Shown here: positions 1-11,959 of the stretch, piece by piece | Layout: each line of letters opens with the position of its first letter | Numbering within the stretch: position 1 is the first letter of the stretch | Assembly (NCBI RefSeq): GCF_027943255.1 | Contig: NC_072894.1 | Location: forward strand, 55,679,601 to 55,743,600 | Reading direction: 5' to 3' | Length of the DNA stretch: 64,000 nucleotides | Source: Anastrepha obliqua | Taxonomy: Eukaryota > Arthropoda > Insecta > Diptera > Tephritidae | The notes under the pieces: generated by a model | What the model saw: the letters and a program-made list of their open reading frames with translations, nothing else | Databases searched by the model: none | What the model was told of the DNA's origin: nothing | Translations under genes and position numbers: made by a program

Positions 1-374
1 ATTAAATTCAATAAATCGACGATAACATTGGCGTCGTTGCTCTATAATCAATACTTGCGATCAAGAGCCTTAGTATCTTTGGTCGAAATCGCCCAACTCT
101 GCCACACAGCAATTGCAGAGTTTCTCTCTTTGAACGCACTCTGTTCGCTTTGGTGGCAAAGTTATAGAATTTTCTCAGTTATTGTGGCTAATGGCTTATA
201 TTTTGGTTTCACGCCTTTCGAAATTCGACCTTTCTAAATAAATTTCTATTCGTGCATAAATATACATAAAATTTCATGTTAATAGGCAAGATTAATCAAC
301 TACAAGGGAATATTATTAATCCCTGTTTAAATAATTTCTTAAATTATTCCTGTATTGCTTAGCATTTTACTTAC

Positions 375-1440
375 ATCTTGTCGTGAGCGCTTCCTATCAT
401 CAGTGCGTTCGCGCGAAGTATCCTATAAAATGTAATTCTTATTAAAACTTTTACAGATGCGGAATAATGGAATACTCCAAATATTGCTCCATTATAAACG
501 AGTTCATGTAAATGTATACGTATTTAATGGATATATAATAAATATCGTCGCCGCCGCGGTAGAAGTTGCTAACTTCACCTTTAGGTTAAATTAACTCACT
601 CCGTTTTTCCATTTATAAATTAAAAGGAAGCGAATTTTTTTTTTAATCAAGAGTATGAACAGATTATTTTGAAATTCTTAGTATGTAGTTGTTACTTAAT
701 AATGTTTTTCCCAGATCTACTGTCCGATTTTAATAAGAGTTAGCATCTTATACTGCGACGGCGCCGTTATAGAGCATTGTTAGTATACTTACGCGATAAT
801 TTCTCTTATGCCCAGATTCATGACGACTTCCACCGGTAGAACTATTATTGAAGCGATCCCTGTTGCGATCATAATGCCCACCGCTGCCACTCGCTCCAGA
901 ATTATAGTTGTTATAACGTGAATTTCCTCCACTACTGTTGTAACTATGATTGTAGCCATCACGCCCACCAGACCTTCCGCTTGAATTTTGCATGCGTCCA
1001 TAATTGTTACTACGATAATTGTTGCCACCACGGCTGGAGCCCGAGCCTCGGGAATTATATCCACCACGTCCGCCACGCATTTTAAATGTAGCTGTAATTC
1101 AATTTTTATGTATGTATGTATACACAAATTCTATTCAAATATGGATACATATGTTGGTACAGTCTTCGTAGATAAGGTTCACCCTGTTAACCCCTAATTC
1201 GACCGAACCGGCTAGAACGCTTAAAAATCGATCGCACGAGGCGCTAACAAAGGCTTCTAGTATATCTTGCATAATACTTACACTAGAGCTGTCTTAAATC
1301 TTTTCTTTTATAAACTTCACTTGGCTTAACCTTTAAATTCAATTTTTTATGATAGCAATCGTACTATTTCACTATTTATTCACACTTCTTCACGAGCTAA
1401 AAACTTTTCACACAATGGCGTCCGAAAATTTTAGCGAAGT
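375..1440 (-). CDS. Partial/spliced gene for RGG- and Asn/Gly-rich protein (probable RNA-binding)
   Basis: Start codon at 1080. The first coding exon (1080-793, 96 codons) is rich in Gly, Arg, Ser, Asn and Tyr with several RGG/RG boxes, as in RNA-binding proteins that contact RNA or condensates through RGG tracts. It ends at a consensus donor (GTAAGT, complement of 792-787) in phase 0. A leader intron is visible: donor after 1282 and an acceptor giving exon start 1091, so a 5' UTR exon runs from about 1440 to 1282. Downstream, a 48-nt phase-0 exon at 422-375 with good acceptor and donor adds DTSRERTDDRKRSRQD, a charged Arg/Ser stretch. A weak possible terminal exon begins near 239 (acceptor TTTAG) and would stop after about 23 codons. 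No RRM or zinc finger is seen, so the protein is not assigned to a family; more exons may lie beyond the window edge. Confidence 0.6.
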
Positions 1441-1480
1441 AGAATGAAACATAGAGTGCAGCCAAGTCGTGTATTTAACT

Positions 1481-1488
1481 TATCGATA
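1481..1488. promoter_or_regulatory. DRE core-promoter box (TATCGATA)
   Basis: Perfect palindromic DRE octamer about 40 bp upstream of the presumed start of the RGG gene leader exon. DRE/DREF boxes mark housekeeping TATA-less promoters in flies. A TCATTC initiator-like sequence on the minus strand lies near 1443. Confidence 0.5.
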
Positions 1489-1499
1489 TGTAGGAAGAG

Positions 1500-2114
1500 G
1501 AAAAATTATAAAGTAGTGCCAAATTTACAAGCGCGCCCCCTATAAGTTGGGCATAAAACTTTGTTAGAATTTCAATATGCGTGCTTATTCAGACGTTAAA
1601 GATTATTATTATTAAATTATTAGTATTTATATAATAATATTGTAATTGTAACTGGTAATCATATAGAGTGATAAACTACAGATAAACTTAAAAATATGTA
1701 AAAATTATTAATTTTATAAATGAATTGTCAAAATTTATATGAAAAACTATTTAAGCAAAGTTTATAAGTTTATCAAAAAATGTTTGTGCTTGTATGTATG
1801 CAGTCAGGGTTGTATCTTGCAGGTTGCCAGCTAGTCGTACATAAAAAGTAAACGATTACAATGGACGGCATTTTAAAATGAATGAATTAAAATTAAAAAG
1901 AAAATGTTCATGTAACCCAAAATAGTCAACCACAAAATAGTAGCAGGAAAGAAAAAACCGCAATAGCATGTATTTTGTTCTTACTAGAATTCTCTAGACA
2001 ACAACAAAGTAAAAGCTAAACACAGTTTGACAATTTGACAACACAAAAGCTATAAAAAAAAGTAAATTTACCTGCTCTACTGTTACTGTGACAAATCCTT
2101 GCTGGTTCAAATTC
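1500..2114. other. AT-rich intergenic, nothing recognised
   Basis: Long A/T runs and no frame with recognisable protein content on either strand. Confidence 0.5.
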
Positions 2115-2278
2115 ATTGGCGTGTTAGCTCAAGCTCCTTCTTCTATTTGTCGTGCGGGTCTTGGTGTTGTTCCATAAATCGAGGGCCCTACAGACCTCGG
2201 AATGGCAGCTTTTCATAACAGAAATACATTCGGAGGTTTTCCTTTGCTTGCAAAGCTGCGACTGCTATTAGAAAAAAC
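2115..2278 (-). repeat. tRNA-derived SINE, body only (copy 1)
   Basis: Matches the body of the SINE seen complete at 36768-37071: the TTGTTCCA...GGGCCCTACA block, the TTTTCATAACAGAAATACA block and the CTATTAGAAAAAAC block in the same order. The tRNA head is missing. A chance frame of 76 codons crosses it. Confidence 0.75.
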
Positions 2279-2279
2279 G

Positions 2280-2778
2280 AAGATAGACCACCAACTTGCA
2301 CACGATTTTTCGTTGGATTTTAACTGCTCATTGCATCTTGAAAATGAAATGACTTATCAACTTTCTTACGGTCCACGTTATAGCTTTACACTCACAAAAT
2401 ATTTGACAAATCTCAAGAAGAGCAAAACTTGAATGTATAAATGTGCAGTAATGAATCCGGTTATTTCCCTTCCGTACAGCGCCATCTGTAATTTGTCTAA
2501 TTCAACATAACTTATTGTATAAAATACAGTATGCCAGCCTTTCTCAATAAAATTTTCCACAAAAATCGGAGAAAATTATTTACCCGTCCAGGGCGTATTG
2601 AGTGCTGATGGTGGCGTCTTCGCAACACTGTTCCTTTATTTTTCGCGATTTTGACAAGCCTGACGTCATCTCTCCTCGCAATACAAAACAAACAAAAGGA
2701 GGAGAAATTGTATGTTCGTGAAAATTCAGTCAACGGCTTGGTAGTGTCGTAATTTGTGAGATTTAAATTTATCAAACT
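2280..2778. other. Intergenic, nothing recognised
   Basis: Short frames without family resemblance; moderately AT-rich. Confidence 0.4.
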
Positions 2779-3080
2779 AATGAAAACGAAGTGCTGTGCA
2801 TTAAATTGTGAAAGCACAAATTAATATAAAGCCTCCAAATGCAACTGTTTTCCGTTTTCATGCGGAGAACGTCGTGGCAAGGAAGAGTGTGTTTGTGTAT
2901 AATGTCCTGTGTGTGGCATTTTTTCTGTATTCGCCTACTCTTCTTCTTCACGGACAGGTAATTCCACTTCCTTTTGTTTGTACATACATGGAGCCTTACG
3001 ATACAGCGAATTCGGAAGGCGCAACCTTGTGTTGTATCATCCTTGGGGGAAATATGTATTTAAGAAGCTGGTGAAAATTC
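2779..3080 (+). pseudogene. Possible THAP-type zinc-finger start, frame-broken
   Basis: An ATG at 2779 opens MKTKCCALNCESTN followed by TAA; in the next frame the sequence continues NATVFRFHAENVVARK. The Cys-x2-4-Cys start and the F-x-F block downstream resemble the beginning of a THAP DNA-binding domain (C2CH), found in P-element transposases and host THAP proteins. The downstream Cys and His of the finger are not identifiable. The call rests on a short match and could be coincidence. Confidence 0.25.
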
Positions 3081-3129
3081 ACACGTATTCAAACCAAATC
3101 GCATTATTAATAGTGTTGCCAACTTTTGA

Positions 3130-4270
3130 GTCTGAGAAAATCAGCAATGTTTGGAGAAAAAAGCGTATTAACGTGCTGAAAATAGCAATTTTTTTATCAG
3201 CGAATACTTTTATCATAATATTGTAGTGGGTATTTAACAAAAGCACAACACTTTATTCTATAAAAAGAGTTTCCCTCTATACATTTACTATGGCCAAGTT
3301 ATTTCAGAAATACATTCCAAAAGTTGTACAAAAATACAAGCCAAAGGACTCTTAGAATTCGTATTTTTTAACAAGCACCCTTGGTGTGAGTTTGACAGGT
3401 GTGATGGTGTTTTGCTTGAGCGTATTGGCTGGGTTACTAGACTAAATTAGAATTTTTATGGTAGCATTAAAAACAATAAAATACCGAAAAATGCAAAATA
3501 AAATCTTTGACTTGGAAAATTTACAATAGCAAACAGTTTTAAAATATTTCCTAGCTATAATAATTTTTTTTATTCAGAAATATTTGAATTTTTATGGATT
3601 TTTTAGATTTTTCGATACGATTTTCTATGAAGTTTAATCATTTTTTATGTAACCATATTACATAAAAAAGCGTTTTGGAATGAGGTAATCTCCGCTGTGG
3701 GCATTTTTTAAAAACCAACTGAGAGTGTTTTCACTTATGAATCTGTACAATGATTTGAAATAGAAATATTAAGTAATAAAATTTACTTTGAGATAAGCCA
3801 AGATATTCATAAATATGGCTGAGTGGTTATGGTCGACGAAACATACGTCATATTGGACCAGTGCCTTAAAAATGTTTGATTTGCCAAGCCATCTGCCAGT
3901 GCGGTACGAAAAGCAAAACGTTCATTATCATGGACATTATGAATAAAGAAATTTATATGAAGGAATGTTTACAAAAACGTTTGCGGTCATTCATAAAATA
4001 ACATAAAGACTCAGTTCTTATCCGACTTCTGTTCTTATCCGATCTAGCATTGTATCACGGGGTAAATAGCATTCGAAAAGACCCGAATCCACCAAAATGT
4101 CTACAATTGCGAACCATTGGACAATATTGAGCAAACTGAAAAAATAAATAAAAAATCAACTTCAGTTTAAAATGAACTGGCAGAGAGCAGCAGATACCGC
4201 AACAAAAACTGATGCCCACAGCCATTTTTTTATAACAAAGAGAATTGGCATGCAGTTTTTGTTTAACATA
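3130..4270. other. AT-rich intergenic, nothing recognised
   Basis: Homopolymer-rich, with no coherent coding on either strand. Confidence 0.4.
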
Positions 4271-5275
4271 CATTTTGTCAAAAAAGTACCGGGAATTGTT
4301 CAATAAAACGCAAAATAAATGCTTAATCATCACAAATTTTTTGGCTTTAAAATAGGCTTCATTCGAAGCAATACACATATGCCAACGATTAGTCCAGTCA
4401 TCAAAGCACCTTTTAAACTCGTTTGAAGAAATCTTCGTGCAGCTTATTCAGTGAATTCTCCATAATGGCCCCTATCGACTTACAATATGAGCCTTGTGAG
4501 TCGGTGCGGTATCATGGTGCAAGATCCATGAGTTTCCTTTCTACAAATTGGGCGTTTCTTAGGAACATTCTCTCCATTCTCTCTCAAACGTCGCATAACT
4601 TCCAAATAATATTCTTTATTTACCGTAGAACCATTTGGAACGAATTCCGGGTGCATAACATCATGATCAAAGACAACGAGTATCATGACTTTCACTTTTG
4701 ACCGACTTTGACGTGATTTTTTGCGTTTCGGCTCATGTGGGTAGCGCCACTCAGTCGCCTATTGACTTGTTTGCATGTCAAACTTATATACCCACATCTC
4801 ATCTCCTGCTATGATGCGGACGTTGGTTCCGAATTCACTTGCTCAAGCATGTCTTCAGCCATTTTCTTCCGATGAATTTTTTGAAAGAAATTCAACTTTC
4901 TTGGAACGAGTCGAGCAACCACGCGTCTCATGCCCAATTGATGGTGTAAAATATTGCGAATTGATTCGTGAGATACGCTTAGGTCATGTGCTACCTGCCT
5001 CAAATTTAAATGATAGTTTTCCAGCACTATTTCCTTGACTTTGTCGACGTTTTCATCCGTTGAAGACGTTGATGGGCGACCAGATCGGGGCTAATCTTTC
5101 ACGACTTCTCGGCCTTCCTCAAAAGCCTTATATCGCTCGTGGACTCATGTTTTTGATAAAGCACACTCGCCATAAGCTTTCTGCAACATTTTCAATGATT
5201 CGGCACACGAAATCCCGTTCAAAGTACTAAATTTATGACAAATTCTTTGTTCGATATTTTTATCCATAGTGGAAA
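4271..5275 (-). mobile_element. Degenerate mariner, one TIR visible
   Basis: The minus-strand transposase starts near 5269 (MDKNIEQRICHKF). It continues with the linker and second helix-turn-helix (LRQVAHDLSVSHESIRNILH), the catalytic-core start (about 4809-4700, including AGDEMWVYK), and the C-terminal ALDDWTNRWHMCIASN block near 4370. Several frameshifts and stops break it. The left boundary at 4271 follows TA and carries the core AAAAGTACCGGGAAT, also present in the TIR at 46978. The right TIR is no longer recognisable. Mariner transposases cut and paste at TA dinucleotides; this copy cannot encode one. Confidence 0.85.
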
Positions 5276-5619
5276 TCGCAGAGCACACCTGCGGTTGACT
5301 GATATAATTAAATGCCAAAAACAAGCCAATTCACAGCTCACGCTCAAACTCTGCGACATTATAGAGGACAGTTGTACCAACATTCTAGCAAAAAACATTT
5401 AGACATATGTATGTGTAACGCGCGCTTTTTAAATGAAAAATTGCCGATATTTTTTTTTTTTACAGAATAAAGGAAAAAATAAAAGACAAATTTGAGTTGA
5501 TAGCTTATGCGAATTTGATGTTATCACGATTTTCGCCCGATCAATATTTTTCGTGTCTATTCTTTAGGTAATAAAAAAATAAACAGTGATTTCAATCTGT
5601 CATTTCAGTCTTTGATTGC

Positions 5620-6425
5620 AAGCCATTTAGTACCCGCGTGCCACAGTATTTTCAACAATGGAAAAAATCAAGTATTAGTACAGTAGAAAGATGGGTTGCT
5701 GAATTTAAACGTGGTCGTACAAGCCTTGAAGACGATCCATGTTAAGGACGTCAAAAAACAGCAACAACACTAGAAATCCTAGAAAAAATGCAGAAAATCG
5801 TGTTGGAAAACCTTCAAGTGACTAAAAGAGTTGTTAGCAGAAGCCCTAGGCATCTCACTGGGCAGTGTAAGCAATATTTTGACTGAAGGGTGGGGCTTCA
5901 TGGATGCCGCACAATGGATGCCGCATTCGCTAACAATGGAACACAAACACATTTGGATGCGACTTTCTCAGCAACATTTACAGCGTTTTCGAAAAGATAA
6001 AGTGGATTTTATGCGACGTTTCATCACTACGGATGAGACTTGGACCTATCAGCATGATCCAAAATCCTAAAGAGTGGTGTGAACCTGGCTGTGAAACGAG
6101 TTCGTGTCCAGAAACCGGCCAAGAAGGTGTTAGCATCAGTTTTTTGGGATTGTGGATTAGTTGTAAACTGGCAAAACAATAAATTCCGAATATTATAGTA
6201 ACCTTTTAGACCAACTGAAGAAAAAAATTCGTGAAAAAAACTGGGTCAGTTTGCAGAAGAAAAAAATGATGTTTCATCAGTACAATGCACCGTGTCACAA
6301 GAGCACTTTGACAAGGGCTAAAATCCATGATTTAAAGTTCGAATTGTTGGAGCCTCCACAGTATTCACCAGATTTGGCCCCTATCGATTCCATATCTTTC
6401 CATACCTAAAAAAATCATGTGTCGA
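5620..6425 (+). mobile_element. Degenerate mariner transposase relic
   Basis: Plus-strand pieces in order: STVERWVAEFKRGRTSLEDD near 5680, the second HTH (LAEALGISLGSVSNILTE, 5831-5890), the first catalytic block TTDETWTYQHDPKS ending 6070, then FHQYNAPCHKS (6275) and PQYSPDLAPID (6360). At least four stops or frameshifts separate them. The second catalytic Asp is lost (HQYN instead of HQDN). No TIRs identified. Subfamily differs from the mariner just upstream. Confidence 0.85.
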
Positions 6426-6429
6426 AAGC

Positions 6430-7225
6430 GTTTTTTATCAAATTGCCGCGTGTTTTGCAGCCCTTCCAGACTCTCACTTCACTTCTCAAACCATCAAATA
6501 AGAGTTTCAATACATCCAGATAATCTGCATTTTTTGTTATATTGTATATTAATTTTTTCTAGACACTGGCTGAACGGTTTTCCTTCAATTCTTGTGGACG
6601 ACAAGACGACCAAGAATATGTATAAATGTTGTTTTCCACAAGCGAAAGGTAATCGCATTCGTGGTAAGATGTATGTATGTATGTATATACATATCTGCAT
6701 AAGTTAATGTAGAATACGTGAGCAAATGTTTACTCAATTCTTTACTGCTATATTTGTATAAAGGTATGTACATACATATATGTGTTTAGTACGTTTATCA
6801 TTCGATATATGAGCACTCGGTTGAGTGAAGTCAAGAACATACTTAACCCAAAGCTTTAAACAATTTGAGGCTTAAAACTTTAGAGGCGAAAGTGTTACTG
6901 CAAAATAGTTAAATGTGGATATTTTACCATTTAACATTTACGCATTTGCTTATGCAAAGTACACCTGAAGCTTAAGAAAAATCGCCAAAGCAAACAAACA
7001 TACAGAAGTAGTAGAAAAGGTATAATGAAGTATTATGAATGCGAATTCCAAGTAAAAAGCAAATAACCCTTGCAGTGAAAATTCCAAATTACTCAGCAAA
7101 CATTTTAGTCCATGAACTGGTATTTGATGGATGAAGTTTTAATAGCTCGATAGTGACTATAATTCTAACAGTTCTAAATTACCAATTACTAGTGCAAAAC
7201 TAATATTGCTAAATATTTAGAATCT
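6430..7225. other. Intergenic with TATG microsatellite
   Basis: A short (TATG)n run at about 6668-6690 and related CATACATA sequence near 6765; otherwise nothing recognised. Confidence 0.4.
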
Positions 7226-7458
7226 TGATGCTTTTCCACAAATCGAAATACCTAAGGTTTTGCGGCTCCTGCGAAAGGCAAACGTTTTTTTATGAGGAGC
7301 TTTTTCATAGCAGAAATATACTCGGAGACTTAACATTACCTGCCGAGGAGCGATCGCCATTAGAAAAAACTTTTTCTGCAAATTGGTGTTTTGTGCCTGG
7401 AGTTTTGAACTTGTGCACTTCCGAATGGTACCAACCCATTCGACTACAACAGCCGCTA
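7226..7458 (-). repeat. tRNA-derived SINE, head and body (copy 2)
   Basis: Body blocks TTATGAGGAGCTTTTTCAT and CCGAGGAGCGATCGCCATTA are followed by the reversed tRNA head at 7400-7458 (CAACCCATTCGACTACAACAGCC). The B box region is decayed. Confidence 0.85.
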
Positions 7459-7459
7459 T

Positions 7460-7737
7460 TACTGCAAATACATGCTTCAAAAGATACATAATGAACCAGT
7501 TTATTAACTTCCTTAACACTCATGCATTGGCTTGCTAGTTTGTTAACTGGTATGATGTAGATTGATAGGCTCACAATTGACATTTTGTAGACATCGCCTT
7601 CTTAAAATTACCATTTGCCAGCATTGAAAACAGAAGCCGAATGTAGTTTAGAACTAAGTAGTAGACTTGACTGCAGGGATACAAGAAGCCGTACTAAGCG
7701 ATGATGAATAAACTAAGTAAATATGTACATTTGTATA
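7460..7737. other. Intergenic, nothing recognised
   Basis: No coding or repeat signal seen. Confidence 0.4.
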
Positions 7738-7739
7738 TA

Positions 7740-8623
7740 TAGGGTGGGCCATGTAAAATTTGCTTTTTGAATCGGCAATAAAAAAAACTAATTAATATTT
7801 TTTCAAACTTTTTTTTTTATTTTGAAGATTGAACATTGTCATTTATGAAAGAAAAATAATATCGTTCAAATGACTGCCACGACTGGCTTTACAGTAGGCC
7901 ATTCGATCAACCCAATTTTTAAGCACATTTTCGATTGTTTGGGCTCCAATTTCATGAATGGCAAATTCGATTTCGTATTTTAAAGCATCAATCGTCTCTG
8001 GATGGTTCGCATAGCATTTGTCCTTAACGGCTCCCCACAAAAAGTAGTTCAACGGGCTTAAATCACAGCTCCGAGGCGGCCAATTGTTATCGGAATTTCG
8101 GCTGATTATTCGGTTTTCAAAAACGGTAGCCAAAAGTTCGAGTGTAACTTTGGCAGTGTGACAAGTTGCACCGTCCTGTTGAAACCAAATGTCGTCCATG
8201 TCATCCTCTTCAATTTTTGGAAACAACTCGTTGAGCATGTCACGGCAACGCTCGCCATTTACTGTAACCGCGGCTCCTCGCTTATTTTCGAAAAAAATGG
8301 CCCGATGATGCCGCCAGACCAAAAACCACACCAAACAGTGACTCGTTGTGGATGCATTTGCTTCTCTACATTAACGTGTGGATTTCGACAATTCTGCTTA
8401 TGATCAACCGATCAGGTGGCTACGATGTGAAAATTAGAAAAAAAGAAGACTCACCACTTTGGAAATAGGTTTTCAATATTTCCCAATTTTGTTCAAGCGT
8501 ATAGCGTCCCATTTCGTAAATTTCAAGCCTTTAAGTAAATTATGAACACATTTGACATGTCATTTGTGTTACCATTCTCAAAAAAATAGGTGGTTCAAGA
8601 AGCAAACGCTATGGCCCACCCTG
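7740..8623 (-). mobile_element. DD41D mariner-like element, internally deleted
   Basis: Flanked by TA at 7738-7739 and 8624-8625, with inverted ends AGGGTGGGCCAT followed at the same offset by TTTGCTT. The minus strand encodes the C-terminal 163 residues of a DDE transposase (8334-7843): WFQQDGATCHTAK, then WPPRSCDLSPLNYFLWG. The spacing from the second Asp to the third catalytic position is 41 residues, but that position is Asn (SPLN), so the site is dead. The N-terminal half is gone, and upstream residues (NCRNPHVNV...QRVTVWCG) lie in another frame through a one-base loss in a T run. Confidence 0.9.
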
Positions 8624-8625
8624 TA

Positions 8626-9225
8626 CATCAGTATGAAAGGCGTGCATGGAAGGCTATTCATACATACATACGTGCCATTTGGATAGGGAAGTTACATACA
8701 TATGCATGGACGTATGTGGAAAATTGTAAAAATAGGAGTTGTAAAAATGAAAGGCCAGTAAGTACTATAATTCCAATGCAAACGAATGCTTGTGCTCGTG
8801 CAAAGAAGTGGAAGGTACTATTTTAGTAAAACTGGTTTACGAATAAGTCGAAATATTAGATTACCTTTTGAATGGATATGTAAGAGGAAAGTGGATATCT
8901 GTGCTTTCAAATGCATTTGCATGTGTAGATACGCACACATACGTATGTTTACCTGACTCTGCTACTTTAGTGCATCAATAGCGTGTTCTTTTCTTGTAAT
9001 AATAACTGTAGTCAAGGCACATTGAGAAGGTAGAAACAATAAAGCAAGTGATTTAATGTTTTTCACTATCCACTCTGCCTTTTAATAATCAAATTTTGTT
9101 TAAATTATTCTAAACTGCCAATTTGCCACTCGGCTCCGAAAAGTCCTATTAACTATATGGTGGTTTGAGTTTTTCTGAAACATTTCCTCAAGCTTTAAGA
9201 TAAAATACTTATATTCCACCTCGCG
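8626..9225. other. Intergenic, nothing recognised
   Basis: CATACATACG-type simple sequence at 8660-8715 and 8930-8950; no gene. Confidence 0.4.
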
Positions 9226-9300
9226 GCGACCACTGACATGACATCGCTCCTCGCCAGGCAGAGTCAAACCTTTGAGGCTGTAGGTCTTTTTATGAAGCAA
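9226..9300 (+). repeat. tRNA-derived SINE fragment (copy 3)
   Basis: Short body block resembling CCTCGGCAGGCAATGGCAAA followed by TTTTTATGAAGC; head and tail absent. Confidence 0.5.
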
Positions 9301-9548
9301 ATAGTTTGTAACAATTGTTACAAATTATCACGTTTTGGTGTTCATATATCCAAAAAACTGGCAAAGTAGGGGAAAGTGAGGGAGCAAAATGGCATTTCAT
9401 TTTCAGGGGAAGTTAGAAGTTTTTACTGTATAAATTTTTACTAGTAAGAATTTGCAAGTGAGAAAAACAGCTAATCGCAAAGTCATCATGCACAATAATT
9501 AAAATTTGCGAATTGGGTCAAAGTTGTAAATGTTGTAAAAGTGCAAAA

Positions 9549-9668
9549 AAGCTTTTTAATAGACAACTCAGCTCTGGTCGGATAATCATAGAACATACTT
9601 TCGGCATTTTGAAAAACAAGTGTTTTGCACAGTATTGCAAAAGGAGACGATTTGGAGTTTATTTCTGA
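9549..9668 (+). mobile_element. PIF/Harbinger transposase fragment
   Basis: A 39-codon frame reads KLFNRQLSSGRIIIEHTFGI then LKNK and a stop. The pattern FNRxLSSxRxxIExxFGxLK is the conserved C-terminal block of the Harbinger/HARBI1 DDE nuclease, with the catalytic Glu in the IE pair. Nothing else of the element is visible within a few hundred bases. Confidence 0.7.
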
Positions 9669-9872
9669 GATGTCTGCAGATACAATACATCTGATGAGCT
9701 TACAATCCATGACGAAGTTTCCAGAGGAAATTAAGTGAGGATCCTACTAGCCATGAAATACAAAGATATCGTCAAAATTTATGAATGATAAAATCAAAAA
9801 TTACGAGAAACCATTAACGCGAAAAATTTATTAAAAAAAATATCCGTGTATAGTGAGTAACATACATACATA

Positions 9873-11141
9873 TACGAGGCGTGTTCAAAAAGTATCGCGA
9901 ATTTTGTGTTTTCTTCAAAAAATATTTATTTATTCATTAATATCTATTTTATCCCCTTCAAAGTAATGCCCATGAGATATTGTGCACTTGTGCCAACGTT
10001 TTTTCCAATCTTCGAAGCACTTCAAAAAATCATTTTTTTTATCTTGTTCAGCTCCTCCATCGATGCCGTTGGGAACAAGAAAAAGTCACAGGGGGCCAGA
10101 TCTGGGGAATACGGTGGATGTGGCATCATTAGTGTGTTGTTTTTGGCCAAAAAGTCGCACACAAGCAACGAAGTGTGAGCAGGGGCGTTATCGTAATGCA
10201 AGATCCAAGTTTTGTTCTTTCACAAATCCGGGCGTTTCTGGCGGATTGCTTCGCGCAAATTGCGCGTAACTTGTAAGTAATATTCCTTATTGACCGTTTT
10301 ACGCTGAGGCAAGAACTCATGATGCTCAACGCACCTGCAATCGAAGGAAACGGTAAGCAGAACTTTTACATTCGACCGAACTTAGCGCGCTTTTTTCGGT
10401 GTTGGTTCGTGTGGCAGCTTCCATTGAGATGATTGAGCTTTGGTTTCATAACCATAAGCCCACGATTCGTCACCAGTTATAACCCTCTGGAACAAATTTG
10501 GATCGTCGCGGACAGAGTCCAACATCTCATTAGCAATGTTCATGCGATGCTGCTTTTGGTCGAAATTGAGCAGTTTTGGTACGAATTTTGCGGCGACCCG
10601 TCTAATGCCCAAATCATTAAAAAAAAAAAAAATCGAATGGCACGAGCCAATCGATATGTTTAGGTCCTCAGCAACTTCTTTAACTGTGATTCGACGATTG
10701 GCCAATACCATTTTCTTCAATTCATCAATTTTTTCGTCTGTTGTTGAAGTGTTCAGGCGTCCGGCACCGGCAATCTTTTCGTCGTTCACATCTGCTTGGC
10801 CTTCTGAGAACATTTTGTACCACCGATAAACGTTGCCTTGGCCCAAAGTAGCTTCTCCGTATGACACAGTCAACATTCGGAATGCATCCGCTTACTTAAT
10901 TTCGTTTTCCACACAAAATTTGATACAGGTTCTTTGATCCATTTTTTTGAATAGGTAAAAATCGAAGACGAGCCGAATCACTCGCAAGGAAAGCAGCTGT
11001 CAACAATTAACTGAACATTCAAAATGGCCGAACTCGTCGGCATGAGTGAGAGACATGAGTACCAACATATAGCCACAAAAAATCGAATTCGAATATACGC
11101 GACAATCCAAAATTCGCGATACTTTTTAAACACACCTCGTA
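9873..11141 (-). mobile_element. Near full-length irritans-type mariner, inactivated
   Basis: TA duplications at 9871-9872 and 11142-11143 enclose 1269 bp with inverted repeats TACGAGGYGTGTTCAAAAAG-type, continuing GTATCGCGAATTTTG. The minus-strand transposase starts at about 10941 (MDQRTCIKFC), with an early stop, then a 164-codon frame (10876-10382) containing the second HTH (VKEVAEDLNIS) and the first catalytic Asp block VITGDESWAYGYE. Further on, in other frames, come WILHYDNAPAHTS and YSPDLAPCDFFLF. The poly-A run at 10617-10630 (FFFF in frame) is an expansion. Frameshifts and stops make it non-coding today. Confidence 0.92.
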
Positions 11142-11142
11142 T

Positions 11143-11957
11143 AACTAAACATTTTCTGAATTCAACCTAGAAAAGCAATATGTATTAAAAAAGGAGATTG
11201 AAAAAAACTATATTACTTCAACTAATAACAAAAATAAATAAAGATATTCAACATTCTCTTAATTAAAATTATAAGGTGGTGTAGTAAATAATTCCCAGTC
11301 TCTCATTCTCATATCACTTCAAGTATATATGTACATAAATATATCTACTTTTAGGGGAAATCGACAAGCGACCTTAAAAAAATCGACTTTCTTTCTCCCT
11401 TTCTATCTGGGCTTTCCGTTCTGCTCTTTCCTCTTTTTTCATGTTTTCTTCAAACATTTTAGACAATTGAGCATCGGACTTCTTTTTGTCATCTATGTAT
11501 GTATATACTGCTCCAGTGTCGTTTTTCTTTTTTTCTTTGATATTTGGATGCAGATGAAATGTTTTCTTTGAAACATCCGTGTATAAAAAAAGATATTTAC
11601 GAGTTAAATAAATATATAGGAGTATAAAATAAAAAAATAAAACTAAAAGCTATCTGGTTAAGGCTATGTCGTCTTCTAAATCCCTGATCTCATTCACAGT
11701 TTCTGGGTAAATCGATCTTCTTTCATTGAATATTTCGTCGAGTTCACCGTTTATTAGTTGAAAAAGAGAACAATATTGAAATTGAGGTAAGCAAATACGA
11801 AATGCAAAAGCTCGTTATTTTGCATTTTAATTATTTTTTTTTTTGTTAATTTAATTCAAGGTAAACTTGCTCGAAAAAATTGCAAATTGTTACTGGTTTT
11901 GCGTCTCTGTACTTTTTTGATATTTCTGCCTCGATCAAAAGGTGGAAGCGCCAATTA
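11143..11957. other. AT-rich intergenic
   Basis: Pyrimidine-rich stretch at 11380-11560 and A-rich flanks; no gene seen. Confidence 0.4.
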
Positions 11958-11959
11958 TA

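Noticed and set aside
28..237. 69-codon plus frame at the left edge
   Set aside because: No family resemblance; it overlaps the possible terminal exon or 3' UTR of the minus-strand RGG gene.
789..1127. 112-codon minus frame overlapping the RGG exon
   Set aside because: Out-of-frame shadow of the Gly/Arg/Asn-rich coding exon; Val/Ile/Thr-rich composition is a by-product.
10433..10829. Plus frames over the irritans mariner
   Set aside because: Antisense to the transposase coding strand and explained by it.
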